Below, in pieces: positions 36,037 through 46,329 of a stretch of 64,000 nt of DNA. Below the pieces are notes generated by a model. That model had not been told where the DNA came from. It worked only from the letters and a program-made list of their open reading frames with translations, and made no database searches. The translations under genes and the position numbers were made by a program. Every line of letters begins with the position of its first letter. The stretch's first letter is position 1. The stretch lies in contig JAACJK010000061.1 in the NCBI GenBank assembly GCA_013368325.1, forward strand, positions 124,001 to 188,000, written 5' to 3'. Source of the stretch: Ephemerocybe angulata (lineage: Eukaryota; Basidiomycota; Agaricomycetes; Agaricales; Psathyrellaceae).

Positions 36037-37811
36037 CTAAAACTTCACCTTCTTTTTCATGCGCAGATCGTTCTTGTACTGCTGGGCCTTCTTTAGACGC
36101 TCAGCCAGCCAAGTCTTGTCATCCACCTCCACTTCGTCCTTGATACCCACTTCCTGCTCGTCCTCCGAGTCACTGTTATCCTCCTCGCGTTTCCGTTTGC
36201 TTGAACTTGAAGGCTTTTGTATCGCGTTCCTGACTTGAGGTGCTTGATGAGCAACAGGTGCTGGGTCCCCTCCCTGATCAATCAACGGTGCGAACAGATC
36301 ACCCTCCAGCGGCGACAAGGGCTCTTCATTGTCCAAGCGGCTTTCAACTTCCCTGGAGAACTCTTCCCATTCACCATCAGGGCTCTCTGCGACTGGAGGG
36401 AGGACCCGGATACAGTTCGGGACCTTCCCAGTGATCAAGGCATCGAGCTTCTTGCACACACTTTCCAACTCCTCCTTTTGAGCATGCGCAGAACGAAACT
36501 TTTCGGTGAACGGCTCTTGGAACGAAGTGGAATGCGCGGAAGTAGCTTTCGCCTTGGGAATGGGCTCCTTCCGCGAGGTATAGTGCGCGTCGTTGAAGAT
36601 ATCTTTGAGCTTGCTGTCGAGGGCCTGGCGGAGCAGGGTTTGCACCTGAACCGGAGGGTACTTCCCCTTCTCCTCCTCCCACTCCTTCTTGGCTGCCCTA
36701 GCCTCAAGCTTCCGCTCCGCTTCGAGCACCTTCGCATCATGAGCTGTTTCACAGGCGCTTTTGTACACTTCGCTCCCCTGGAGTCGCTCCTTGCATCCCT
36801 CCTTTACTTTGCTGATCAACGCGAACCACTCTTCTCTGTCGAGAGATAGGTTGATTTTGGCTCGGCCATACAACATGCACCTTAGAATCTCGATCCGCTT
36901 CGTGAACCGATCATGGTGTGGAGCGTCAGGCGAAAGGAGGGAAGGGAGGAGGTCTTCTGCTAGGACGGTTGCGAGGAGGTGCGCAAAGTGTGTTGTTGAG
37001 ATAAGCGACACTGCGAAGAGATCCGCGACGAAGGTGCCTGCTCTGTACAGCCAACGAGACCGATCTGCATCCTCAGGCTTCAGAAAGCTGAGTAAGAAAG
37101 GCTGAGAGCCATAGCGCCAAGTTCAGTAACGATTCCATGATATAGTTTGGGATGGGAGAATGGACGTACGGGTGCAGCCAAGAGCGTTGTAAACCTCTCG
37201 CACGCAGCCTTGGCTAGTGCCGCTCCGAAGGCACTGGCGGTTGGACCGGTGTCTGCGCCCGCCTTGCAGCGCGGCGCAGGGTGAAGCACACGCATACTCT
37301 CATCTAGACTCCGCGCCAGCAGTGCTACTGTGCGGGAGTTCTCCGTTGACTGCTCCGCGAAGGAGATAAGGTGGCGAACAAGGTCTGGAATATCAGTCGG
37401 CTTGGTGATGCTCAACAGTCCAGAGAGGCTGGCGATTGACGTGAAGGGGGGTGTTTCGAGTTTTGGTTCGGGGGTCGGGGTAGCTTTCTTTTTGGGCTTA
37501 GGAGGGTTTTGGGGGGTAGGTTTAACCCCGGGGACTGAAGTGGGAGTAGGTTTGACCGTCGCTGGAGTGGGGGTACGTTTGACCCACGCTGGAGTGGGGG
37601 TACGTTTGACCCACGCTGGAGTGGGGGTACGTTTGACCGGCACTGGTGTGACGGTAGGTTTGAGCGGCGCTGAAGTGGGGGTAGGTTTGACCGGCGCTGT
37701 AACTGGGATTGGTGTAGACTTTGACTTGAATTTTGACTTCTTTGAGGCGGAGGGGACCTTGGGATGGTTATAGGATGCGGTATGAGAGCTGCCTGCAGTG
37801 TCGAAAGCCAT
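36037..37811 (-). CDS. Unknown helical protein with PT-rich 9-residue repeats, possibly MIF4G-like
   Basis: Exon 1 (37811-37170) and exon 2 (37077-36037) join in phase to about 560 residues. The acceptor (CTGAAG before CCTGAGG) was picked to keep the frame; CTTACTCAG slightly upstream is a better site but gives an early stop. The N-terminal third is basic and Pro/Thr-rich, with six 9-residue units such as VKRTPTPAW. The middle is alpha-helical (IASLSGLLSITKPTDIPDLV, then RSRWLYRAGTFVADLF and HFAHLLATVLAEDLL), which recalls HEAT/MIF4G-type scaffolds in translation or RNA factors; this is a resemblance only. The C-terminus is charged, with KRKREEDNSDSEDEQE and a lysine-rich end (RMKKKVKF), suggesting a nuclear or RNA-linked role. 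It converges with the DnaJ gene, 375 bp away. Confidence 0.7.
37537..37698. repeat. 27-bp coding minisatellite, six units
   Basis: Six consecutive 27-bp units of the type GGAGTGGGGGTACGTTTGAC plus seven bases run from 37537 to 37698. Two central units (37564-37590, 37591-37617) are identical and the outer ones diverge. Each encodes nine residues on the minus strand, so length changes keep the frame. Confidence 0.85.
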
Positions 37812-40255
37812 GGTATCGCTAGTATGGTGTATCCGGTACGTGAACTCGAGATGAGGGAAAGGAAGAAAGAAACTTCAAGCCACCAGGGCAGGGCGTCGCA
37901 GACGAGAAATAAGAAGAGAAATGGGGGAGCAAAGCGCGGAAACAAAGCCCATAATCAATGCTCGCGCTTGGTTTATGTATCGAAAGCTACCCCTCTCTCA
38001 GGTCAAAGAAAGGCATTGGGAAGCCATGGGAACGCGGAGTAGTTTATGAATGGACCCGTCACCCGTAGCTGCAAGAACAATGGCTGCGTGCCAGTCATGT
38101 GCCCCGGACCTGAAACAAAAGCGCGGCCATATCTTCCCTTTTTATTTGTTTTTTTAGCAGGGCCGGGAGACAATAATGCACGAACCCACATGATGCGTGC
38201 GAACCAATGGGAGCTCGAGTGCGGGGGCTAAGCGCCCGTGGTTCCTCCCGCGGCGTTCTGTCATAATGGTGGACCTCCTTCGCCGTTACTAGCCGATATA
38301 AACAAGTTTCGTCGCGCGCTCACTCCACGAGTGAGCAGCTGTGGAAAGGGTAGGAACAGATCTGGAGGATCAGGTGAGCCGTGTGCTCGTCTCGGACGTC
38401 GATAGCAGATGTCACTGCGTAGATAGATACAATGAATATTCTTCACCAGCACAAGGCTAGATCCGAGTATCCAAGGTTGGGGGGCGGCCTCGGGCCGACA
38501 CTCGGGATGCTACCCCGAGCGGTGAGTCCAAATTCGTCGAGATCGCGCGATGGGCGCCGTGGGCGCCTAAATCTCAATGATGGGTTCCGGGAGCTTCTGA
38601 GAGCTGCTGAAACCACAAGAGCGCGAAGGAGACGAAGGGCCATAGCCCGAGACTCACAGGCCAAAGGTCAGAGCCTGCCTGGATCGGTACACGGAGGAGA
38701 AGGTCTCCACCGCGGCATGACAAGCCGAGGCACCAGCGGAATGCTGGGATCCGTGCTAGACCCAGACTAGCTTCAAAGGCAGTGGGTGGGTGGGAGCGAA
38801 AAAGTGAGCCGATTTGTCGAATCGGCGCTGACGAAGGACGAGGTAGGAGGAGAGAGGAAGCAGAGAGCCGTGAAGCGGCGGGGAAACAGAAAGCGGCGTG
38901 GACGATCACGAGGTCGTCACGCGTCGGTGCTGCCATAATAGTTCATTCTCTCAAGCTCACAAACTTGTCTACCGACTAGCTGGTTTACGCACGCTTCGCG
39001 TGCTTGTGCTAGTCTCGCAACTAGCTAAGTAGATCGGTAAGCCATACGGTTCGATGCGAAACTCCCATAACTCAGCCAACCTTAAACTAACCTTAACCTT
39101 ACCAGCTATCCAATCGCCTCAACCAAGGCACAGTTGCTTTGCTCGAAATCCGCGAGATACACACCCTATAATTGCTTTCCCAACGTGATTAAATATGATT
39201 CATTTACCTTGCTAACCCCTCATTCAAACGTATGCCCATCGGCATGCTCCTGTCAATATCAAAGCCAGCGCCATTGTCTTCCGAAAAGCGTCACGGCGCT
39301 TCAACTAATTACGACATTCATACGCCGGTCTCGCTACCATATCCCGTTGTGCTTTGTGCAAATATCCAAGCCCGGTCAGACCTATACTCTGATTCTCTAA
39401 TAGCTATAATCCGTTGTCCAGTGCTTTGGCCGCACTACCCGAAGATTCAGGTAGAAAGGGAGGTTAGGCGCCCAATGCCAGTAGGCGCTTGAAATATTCG
39501 CAGTCAGTCGCTCTTCATAACATGCTTTTCTACCACCCAAAACTATATAGTAAGCCCCTCGTGGTTTCTGAGCTGCTTCAGCAAAAACGTTGATATACAT
39601 ACCAGCGGGTCAGCATCCACGAGTTGCATTGTGGCGTTCGGTATTGCGTAGCTCTATCCCTTCTGTACCCTCTTTAGAGCAGAGTACAATAGAAATAGCA
39701 ATGGAAGGGCCAGATTCCGAGTCACAGATCCGTTTTAAGAAAGTGGAAACAAGCTGCACATACCGGCACACCAGGGTTGCACAAACAGACACACATATCT
39801 CTTCCTCTCACTTGTCCTCTCTCCCAACAAAACAACTGCATAAGATATCTGCCCTTCATTGTAGTTCAAGATGCTTTCCCAACAACAGCAACTGCATAAG
39901 GTATCTTGGCTTCAACTGCAGCTGCAGCTCAAGACGCTTACAGAGCAGAGTCATGTTCGAAACTCGGATGGGGAGATTATCTTTGAGAGTCAGATTTATG
40001 GCTCAGACGACATTCTATGAGCTGGTTCAAATTGGGAAACATTAAAATTTATTTCTTTGGCCACAAGAAAGCCGGCACACCGACCTGTGCTTAGATCCAG
40101 GTTGACCCCGTGTGGGTGTGTGCTTTGAGGATAAGCCAGGACAATACATATGACAAATCAATCAAAGCGCTTAAACGATGCCTCCATTGTGGTGGCCATA
40201 ATGACCGTGGCACACAGGCATACAAAGCGCTTATGCAGGCGTATAAAAGGGCTAG
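37812..40255. other. Intergenic stretch, nothing supported
   Basis: Short overlapping frames on both strands in GC-rich sequence (38.4-38.9 kb), then AT-richer sequence. AACCTTAAACTAACCTTAAC near 39080 is a short telomere-like run, probably coincidental. Confidence 0.45.
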
Positions 40256-40816
40256 ATGGTGGTATTCGATTATGCCCCATACGACAACACCATGCCTGTG
40301 CACCTCCAAGACGATTCGAAACAACCATCCGACCAAGCTCCGCCTGTGCCTGAGGTTCTTACCGGTCCTGAGGCCCCTCGGAAGTCACGAACTTCTTCCC
40401 AACTTTCGCAAAGAAATCCATGCCAGGTCAACAATCTAGATGAAGCAACACATTATCCCAAATCCGCCGCCCCGTACTCCCGACACTCAATAGAGCCTAG
40501 GGGAGTGGTGATCCTAAATCCCCCTACATGGCAGATACGAGGCAATGTTGCCCTCGGGAAGCACAGCCCATATGCATCCGCGGGCTTGTATACCGACAAA
40601 GAAATGAGCCAACGGTCCTCTCCAGAAGTGGCCGATCTGACCCGGGCCGTCGACGCACCTCAAAGCAAAATCGCAAAAGGCATTGTTAGGACCAAGAAGC
40701 GTTCTGTAGAAGAGGACTCGATCAGCAAGACTTCCGCCATGGGCGTTTGTTGCGCTGGTAAGCCTCAAAATAGCTCGAGAGAAGCGACGGCCAAGGTCAC
40801 GAAAGAGACGACATAA
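40256..40816 (+). CDS. Hypothetical protein, 186 residues
   Basis: An uninterrupted ATG-started frame without a known domain. The sequence is polar and probably disordered (VHLQDDSKQPSDQAPPVPE, SAAPYSRHSIEPRG), with a basic patch KGIVRTKKRSVEEDS. The run TATAAAAGG sits only 15 bp before the ATG, too close for an ordinary promoter of this start. It points toward the 3' end of the NLR gene, 188 bp away. It could be a chance frame. Confidence 0.3.
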   Translation: MVVFDYAPYDNTMPVHLQDDSKQPSDQAPPVPEVLTGPEAPRKSRTSSQLSQRNPCQVNNLDEATHYPKSAAPYSRHSIEPRGVVILNPPTWQIRGNVALGKHSPYASAGLYTDKEMSQRSSPEVADLTRAVDAPQSKIAKGIVRTKKRSVEEDSISKTSAMGVCCAGKPQNSSREATAKVTKETT

Positions 40817-41004
40817 ACATCTGGGCACTGTTCCCTGCTATGCACAATCTGTGCTTTTGGTATCAGCGACCAGTAAGGTGTAATCATTTATGTAACGCGT
40901 GGAGTTGCACGGGCCATAGCTTGGGCGAGTGAAAACGGAATAGAACTCGAGTGAGGATTTTACATGCACATGTAGTATTAGACGCAGTCGACACCCTGAG
41001 AAAC

Positions 41005-44000
41005 CTAAAATGGCACTAGCGTTCCATCCTTGTTCCAGGTTCGTATCTGGAGACTGTCGAGGTACCAAGTCGGAAGGGAAGGGAACGGGAGCTTGTCCAG
41101 CGTCTTCAAGGCGGCTTTTGTGTCCATACGAAGGATATCCCTCCAAAAAGAGGGTTTCTTGATGAGGACATAATGTAAAAGCTTCGACGTATGATACCAC
41201 CTTCTGGATGTGCTTGATAGGATGTAGGCAAGCTGGCTGAGCTCCTCGGGTGACGGTATGGGATGCCTTCCATCTCGGGGATGTGGGTATAGATGCACCA
41301 GTCGTATGTATAGTAGCTGCTCGATGGCTGTCGCTATTCGATGACTGCTGTCGAGATTGATATAATAAATGACTCTGGCTTTTACGTCGCGGAGATATTT
41401 GGCGATAATGCCTGTGGGACGGCTACTGATGACGAGCCTGAGGGTCAATACTTGTGATTTGGACGCTAGCACCTCGTTCATCCAGTCCAAGGTGTAGTCG
41501 ATAAATTCATCTTGAACGGTGTCCTGGAGGAGATGAAAGTCGTCAAAGATGAAGAGTGGGGACCTCGGTGAGCCCCAACTCGTGAACTCCACAAGAGATG
41601 AAAAGAATTGGAATAACTGGTCCTTGCACTCGCGCATGAGCTTGCCTAGATCCTCGAATGTACAGATCTCCTCTCGACGTAGGCTTTTCTGCCTATAGCC
41701 TCTAGGCATTACCACTTCAGGGGCCGTCTGTATAAAACGCGTTAAAGTGAGACCGCGCCCCGTTTGTGTTGCCGACAGGAGTACCACACAATCGGAAAAG
41801 TCTCTCTGTGCACATGCCATCCGAAGGAGACATGTCTTTCCAGTAGAGGGGGATCCAACGATAAACACCAGCTGAACCGGCGGGAAATGCGCATCCAGGT
41901 TTGCCCGAGTGAGTATCACGTTGTCGTCCAGCTCGTACCAAAGAAGCGCCAAGTGAGCTGGTTCCGTCTCCCCTTCGGGATAGGCGAGGCCTAGGGTATA
42001 TTCATCTCTGATTTCTACCCACCTGTGTCTCTGCATCTCCATCGCTTGGGTTTCAACTTCATCGGCGTCCCTGCAGATCGGCACCACACGGTGCGCATGC
42101 TCTATCATTTCATCAAAAGTTGAGATGAAGGCAAGGACTCTATCATCCTGAGTAGATAGATGATCATAAATCATGCTCAGATCGAAGAATGCTAGGCTAG
42201 ACGTACCGTGATTGAAAGCCACTGTAACTTCAAGATGGGGTCTCCGATGATTGAATGAAAGACATGGAACTGCCACCTGTCCAACTTAGCCAGCAGCTGA
42301 CGCCAAGTATCCATGTTCAGCTGGGAGAGGAGGTCGATCAATTTTTCGTTGAATGGGACTGAATCGTAAAGGAAGCCCCCCCAGAGTCTAATGACATATG
42401 AGAGGACCACACAATTCGAGTTATTGAGGATGAGGGCGTCATAGAGCTCTGTGGAATGATAAGGGGCTGGTTAGATGCGTTAAGGTATGAAGAGCTTACC
42501 GACAGTGGAGGCTTTTAGGATGTGCCGAGTACACAGTATACATAGGTCTAACGCTATAACTGCGTCACCGATGTACAAATCACCACAGCGGCTCGCGTCA
42601 TATAGAAAGTCGTGGAAAGACTTGTGATAGAGCCCGATGTCCATTACCGTGTACCCCTCATTCCTGCCCAACCGGACCAAGGAGGAGAGGTCTTCCAGGC
42701 GACGTATGAGACCACCTCGATCCAGCTTAAGGAAGGCTTCCATCGCTGATAGCTTGCTAATCCATAGTTGCTTGTCGAGGAGGTGGAGTATGAGCCAAAG
42801 GAAATGCACCAGACGATAAGGTCCGTCTTTGCCGTCGCCATATGCTTTGCGGGCCGCACGGACAATGATACTGCGGTAAAGGGAGTCGATGACTCGGAAC
42901 GGGTTCTCATCTGCAGGAACGTCGGCGCCAGTGATAGGTTCATCTCGAGAAGGAGGGTGGCACCACTTCAAAACTTCCTTCAACCGCCTGATTGGATCGT
43001 GAGTCGGGCCCCTGGAATCGATGTACTTGAGCGCCGTCGAAGCGAAGAGGAAGTGGCCACTTGATGTTTCACAGATCGCCGCGACCTCCGTTTCCAGTGG
43101 CCATGCTTCCTTCGGAATGTCTGGGATGAGCTCGACACGTATCCTCTCCAACTCCCCCCGGACGTATTTTTCGATGTCGACTGAAGGCCGATAGGTGTCG
43201 TCCGACAGCTCAATTTGAACGACCTTGGTGGACAATGAGCCCTTGAGCGACCGTTCAACCATGAATTCTCGGCGACTGGAGAAGACGACACGGATACCCA
43301 GCATAGGATCGGCGACAAGGGAGACGATGATATTCAGGATATCGGCCTGACGCTGCTCATCGTGACATTCGTCCAGGCCATCGATGATGATGGTTAGACC
43401 AAAGTCTGAGGTGGGGGTATCTCCGAGGGGTTTGAGCGCATATTTCATGGGCTTTATGATCAAGGTTTCGACCTGTTCCTCGAGGGTTGCATCGAAGATT
43501 CCACTGCCAGGATGCTCTGATTCCTTTTCGATAGCCGCGATAACGTATGGCTCAGTGAGAGGAGACACCTTTGTCATCTCTAGAGCGAGAGTAGTGGCAA
43601 GGCTCTCCGAGTTATCCTTTCCGTCGTGCGTCGATCGGAGGAAGAAGGTGACGATCGGGGAAAGTAGGTCACGGGCCGTTCTTTCAGCAAGTGTCTGCAT
43701 TATTGTAGACTTTCCAGCGCCAGCGGGCCCCATCACTGCAAGAATGGGCAGTTTGTGGGACGTTTCGTGCTGCCACACTTCGATGTCGGCGATGACTTGG
43801 ACCCTCGTTCCATGATAGCATCCCCCCACCCGCTTTCGTGCTTTAGAGCTCCATGTCGAGTCCTGGTCAGAATGAGCCTCAAGGGCCTGTAACGCTATAC
43901 AAAACAAAGAATAGGTAAGTTGGACACCCTCCTTCTCATTGAAGCAAGAGACCAACCAGGGTGAGTCGGAGGTGCTGGAACCTGGGGGTCGTGCGAGCCC

Positions 44001-44203
44001 AGCTCCGAGCGGTACTTCGTGAAGTGGAGATTAGCGAATGAGCTTGCGATGGATTCTTTCACTTTGTGGAAGGAATGGTTGAAAAGGGTCAATTAGAGCT
44101 TTGGGATTGTGCACGCTATGCAGACATCAAAGGACATACATATCACAAAGGGTCGTCGCGTCTTTTCGCCCTTGAGCATGGTGGTAAGAAATCCAAGAAC
44201 CAT
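41005..44203 (-). CDS. NLR-like STAND protein with two P-loop NTPase modules (NACHT plus a second NTPase)
   Basis: A probable intracellular signalling/recognition ATPase. Exons 44203-44140, 44061-43957, 43894-42500, 42448-42207 and 42147-41005 join in phase to 982 residues. A short N-terminus (MVLGFLTTMLKGEKTRRPFV) has no effector domain I know. CYHGTR at about residue 82 leads into a NACHT module: Walker A GPAGAGKST (112-120), Walker B LTIIIDGLDECHDE (223-236) and VVFSSRREF near 260. HKSFHDFL follows, the motif usually found after fungal NACHT domains. Where repeats would normally begin there is instead a second P-loop module: Walker A IVGSPSTGKTCLL (about 697-709), Walker B PLFIFDDFH (about 797-805) and LRLVISSRPTG near 855. 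The chain ends at TLVPF with no WD40, ankyrin or TPR repeats. Exons 1 and 2 are the least certain; exons 3-5 are firm. Confidence 0.85.
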
Positions 44204-45007
44204 AGCGAGCGTAGGGAATGAAAGGCTCTTGTAGATGAGCTCTGAGCGTTAAGGACTAAGATTCAGAAGAAAGAGCGGCTAGTGCTGAGAGATGGAAGCG
44301 ATTGCACCATACACGAGGCCACCCAAATGGAACCTGGAATCATCGTGTTTAATATCGCCGTGGGGGCGACACACAGACACCGAAACCGACATGCTAGAAG
44401 GTTTCCGTTTAATTCAAGATTGTAGGTTTTTAGTATATGTTCCTTCAAAGTAACTCTCCTCGTCCCGTACTTACAACTTATAGAGTTATGGTTCAGCTAT
44501 GGGGTAGAAGAAGAAGAAGAAGAAGAAGAAGAAGAAGAAGAAGAAGAAAACGAGAAGAATTGATTGAGCACAAACAAAGATTAGATTAGATTTAGGATGA
44601 GGGCACATGATCTTGATCTGCCAGCGCGCCAAGTCGCCATGTCCTTTTCGCGTCTTGCCCTCAACCGCCAAACCTTCCACCCCTGGCTGAGCTGACCTCC
44701 TTCACCCAGATCCCAGATTTATCACAGTCTCATTTATTGCAGACATAGGTTTCCAGAAGTTGGGAAGCGCCTTTGATTGGTCGTCAGCCTTGGATATAGT
44801 CCTTGGGTCATATGGGATTCCCAATAAGTACCTGTGGTGCGTTGATCTCTCTGTTCGCTCACAGCCAAGTGTTCGTTACTTTCCTGCTTCAGTCTTGGAT
44901 TAGTGGGTCGGGTCTCAAGCTGAGTCGATGTGATTATAAACGAAGAAGTACATAATGTATAAAAATGTAGATATAAAGGAAACGAGGAGGTATAAAAAGG
45001 GGCCCCT
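44204..45007. other. Intergenic region upstream of the NLR-like gene
   Basis: Holds the NLR-like gene promoter and a trinucleotide tract. Two TATAAAAA-type runs near 44955 and 44992 lie beside the 3' end of the next gene and are more likely its downstream flank. No gene was seen. Confidence 0.5.
44506..44550. repeat. (GAA)n microsatellite, about 15 units
   Basis: An uninterrupted AGAAGAAG run of about 45 bp. It lies roughly 300 bp upstream of the NLR-like start. It encodes nothing supported. Confidence 0.95.
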
Positions 45008-45615
45008 TCAAACGTAGCCTGCGAGCCACAAAAGGCGCTCAACCTCTCTTCGCGCCATTCCCACCCCACGAGCGATCCCGGCGATTCCGAAAAGCAGGAC
45101 CAGTGCCATGAGAGGCGACAATCCCCCGTAAACTATTCGCATAATAATGTTGACGTTGCCGAAGTGGGTGCAAGAAGCCAGCACTGTGGCGCCAACCAAT
45201 CCTGAGAAGGCGCCCACCAGCATTTCGTTGACGAGGATAGCGATGGACTCGGAGATGCGAAACGACTCTGGCCCGGCTTTATATGTGTGCTCACCATCGC
45301 TCGGTGCAGCCCCGACATATACGGCTCTCCTCCTGAGTGACCCAAGCCCAAGGCGAGCACACCCACACACCTCCCAATGTACCATTTTGTCAAGCAAGGA
45401 TAGGACGAGGTGCTGAGCCGCCGCGAGTATGATCCCCCTAGAACACCAATGGATGTCGCGTCCTGATATATTCCACTCGACACCTCGCTAGCAGAAGTTT
45501 GGGATCCATGATGGAGGAAGAAGGTACCCAACAATTGCCAGCTAGTGCACCTGATAACACACGAACCAATTTCGAACACAAGCGCTTCCAGCGTGCTTTC
45601 CCGAACGTTGACCAT
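45008..45615 (-). CDS. Small membrane protein of unknown function
   Basis: Exon 1 (45615-45551) and exon 2 (45437-45008) join in phase to 164 residues starting MVNVRESTLEALVFEIG. Hydrophobic stretches are GIILAAAQHLVLSLL near the junction, ILVNEMLVGAFSGLVGATVL, and GGLSPLMALVLLFGIAGIA. This gives two or three membrane segments with short loops. I recognise no family. An alternative acceptor at CTGCTAG opens a second frame into exon 2 that reads to 45133 with less membrane character, so I prefer the version given. Orientation matches the flanking NLR-like and kinase-like genes. Confidence 0.55.
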
Positions 45616-46329
45616 GATGATAGGTAGTAGAGCCTAAATAGTTGAGGAGGGGCGATCGGTATTGCTGAGTGTGAAGGTGGTGAGGAGGCTTTTGACTAGG
45701 TGGCGAAATTGGAAGCGGATTAAATAACAAAAGCTGCTGTAGCACTTGTGGGTACAGCCCTGTAGTGCGCAGTGCAACCTTCAGGAATAACTTCTTTGGA
45801 GATGAGACTCGTGCCTTATGGTGTGTGTTACGGTGTCCGGTGAGGTAATACCGACCGATTTAACTAGATCCGGTCGGTGAACCGAAACAAGAATTAGGCG
45901 CCCGTCCGGCGCTTTTGAAGGACCGCAGTCTTCGGTGTCGTTACAAGATTTGACTCACTTATACTTACAGGATAGAATAAAGAGGCATCAATAGACATCT
46001 TCAGTGTCCTATTGCCTGTTCTGCCTGTCTCCCCTTCTTTGCTTTCGTGTCCCTAAGTCTTCTTCTTCTCCTCAGTACTATAGCCAAAGTTGATAATTCG
46101 ATTCTGGCCTAGTGATATCTCTATCGAGCTAGAAGTCGTCTATTCGACTTCGTCGCAGGTAATCATTTAATTGTAACAGAATGATATTGTATATACACTT
46201 ACGACAAAACGCGTACACAGTCCAACCCAGACCGACTATAGTACAACAAAGCGAGGTATCACTCCAAACCGAATGCACTGAAACGGGTATCACCAGGGCC
46301 ACTTTCCCCTCTTCCTCACTGTCACCTCC
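45616..46329. other. Intergenic, no gene seen
   Basis: A 714-bp gap with the promoter of the membrane-protein gene and the 3' flank of the kinase-like gene. ACCGACC/GGTCGGT near 45861-45888 can form a weak 7-bp stem. Confidence 0.5.

Noticed and set aside
38574..38936. Minus-strand frame of 120 codons starting with ATG
   Set aside because: GC-rich region with open frames on both strands; no domain, no clear signal peptide, no splice signals.
39080..39105. Telomere-like AACCTTAA/AACCTTAC run
   Set aside because: Too short and irregular for an interstitial telomere array.
40241..40249. TATAAAAGG as a promoter for the frame at 40256
   Set aside because: Only about 15 bp before the ATG, too close to be its TATA box.
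44950..45000. Two TATAAAAA-type motifs
   Set aside because: They sit just past the 3' end of the membrane-protein gene and far from the NLR-like start, so a promoter role is not supported.
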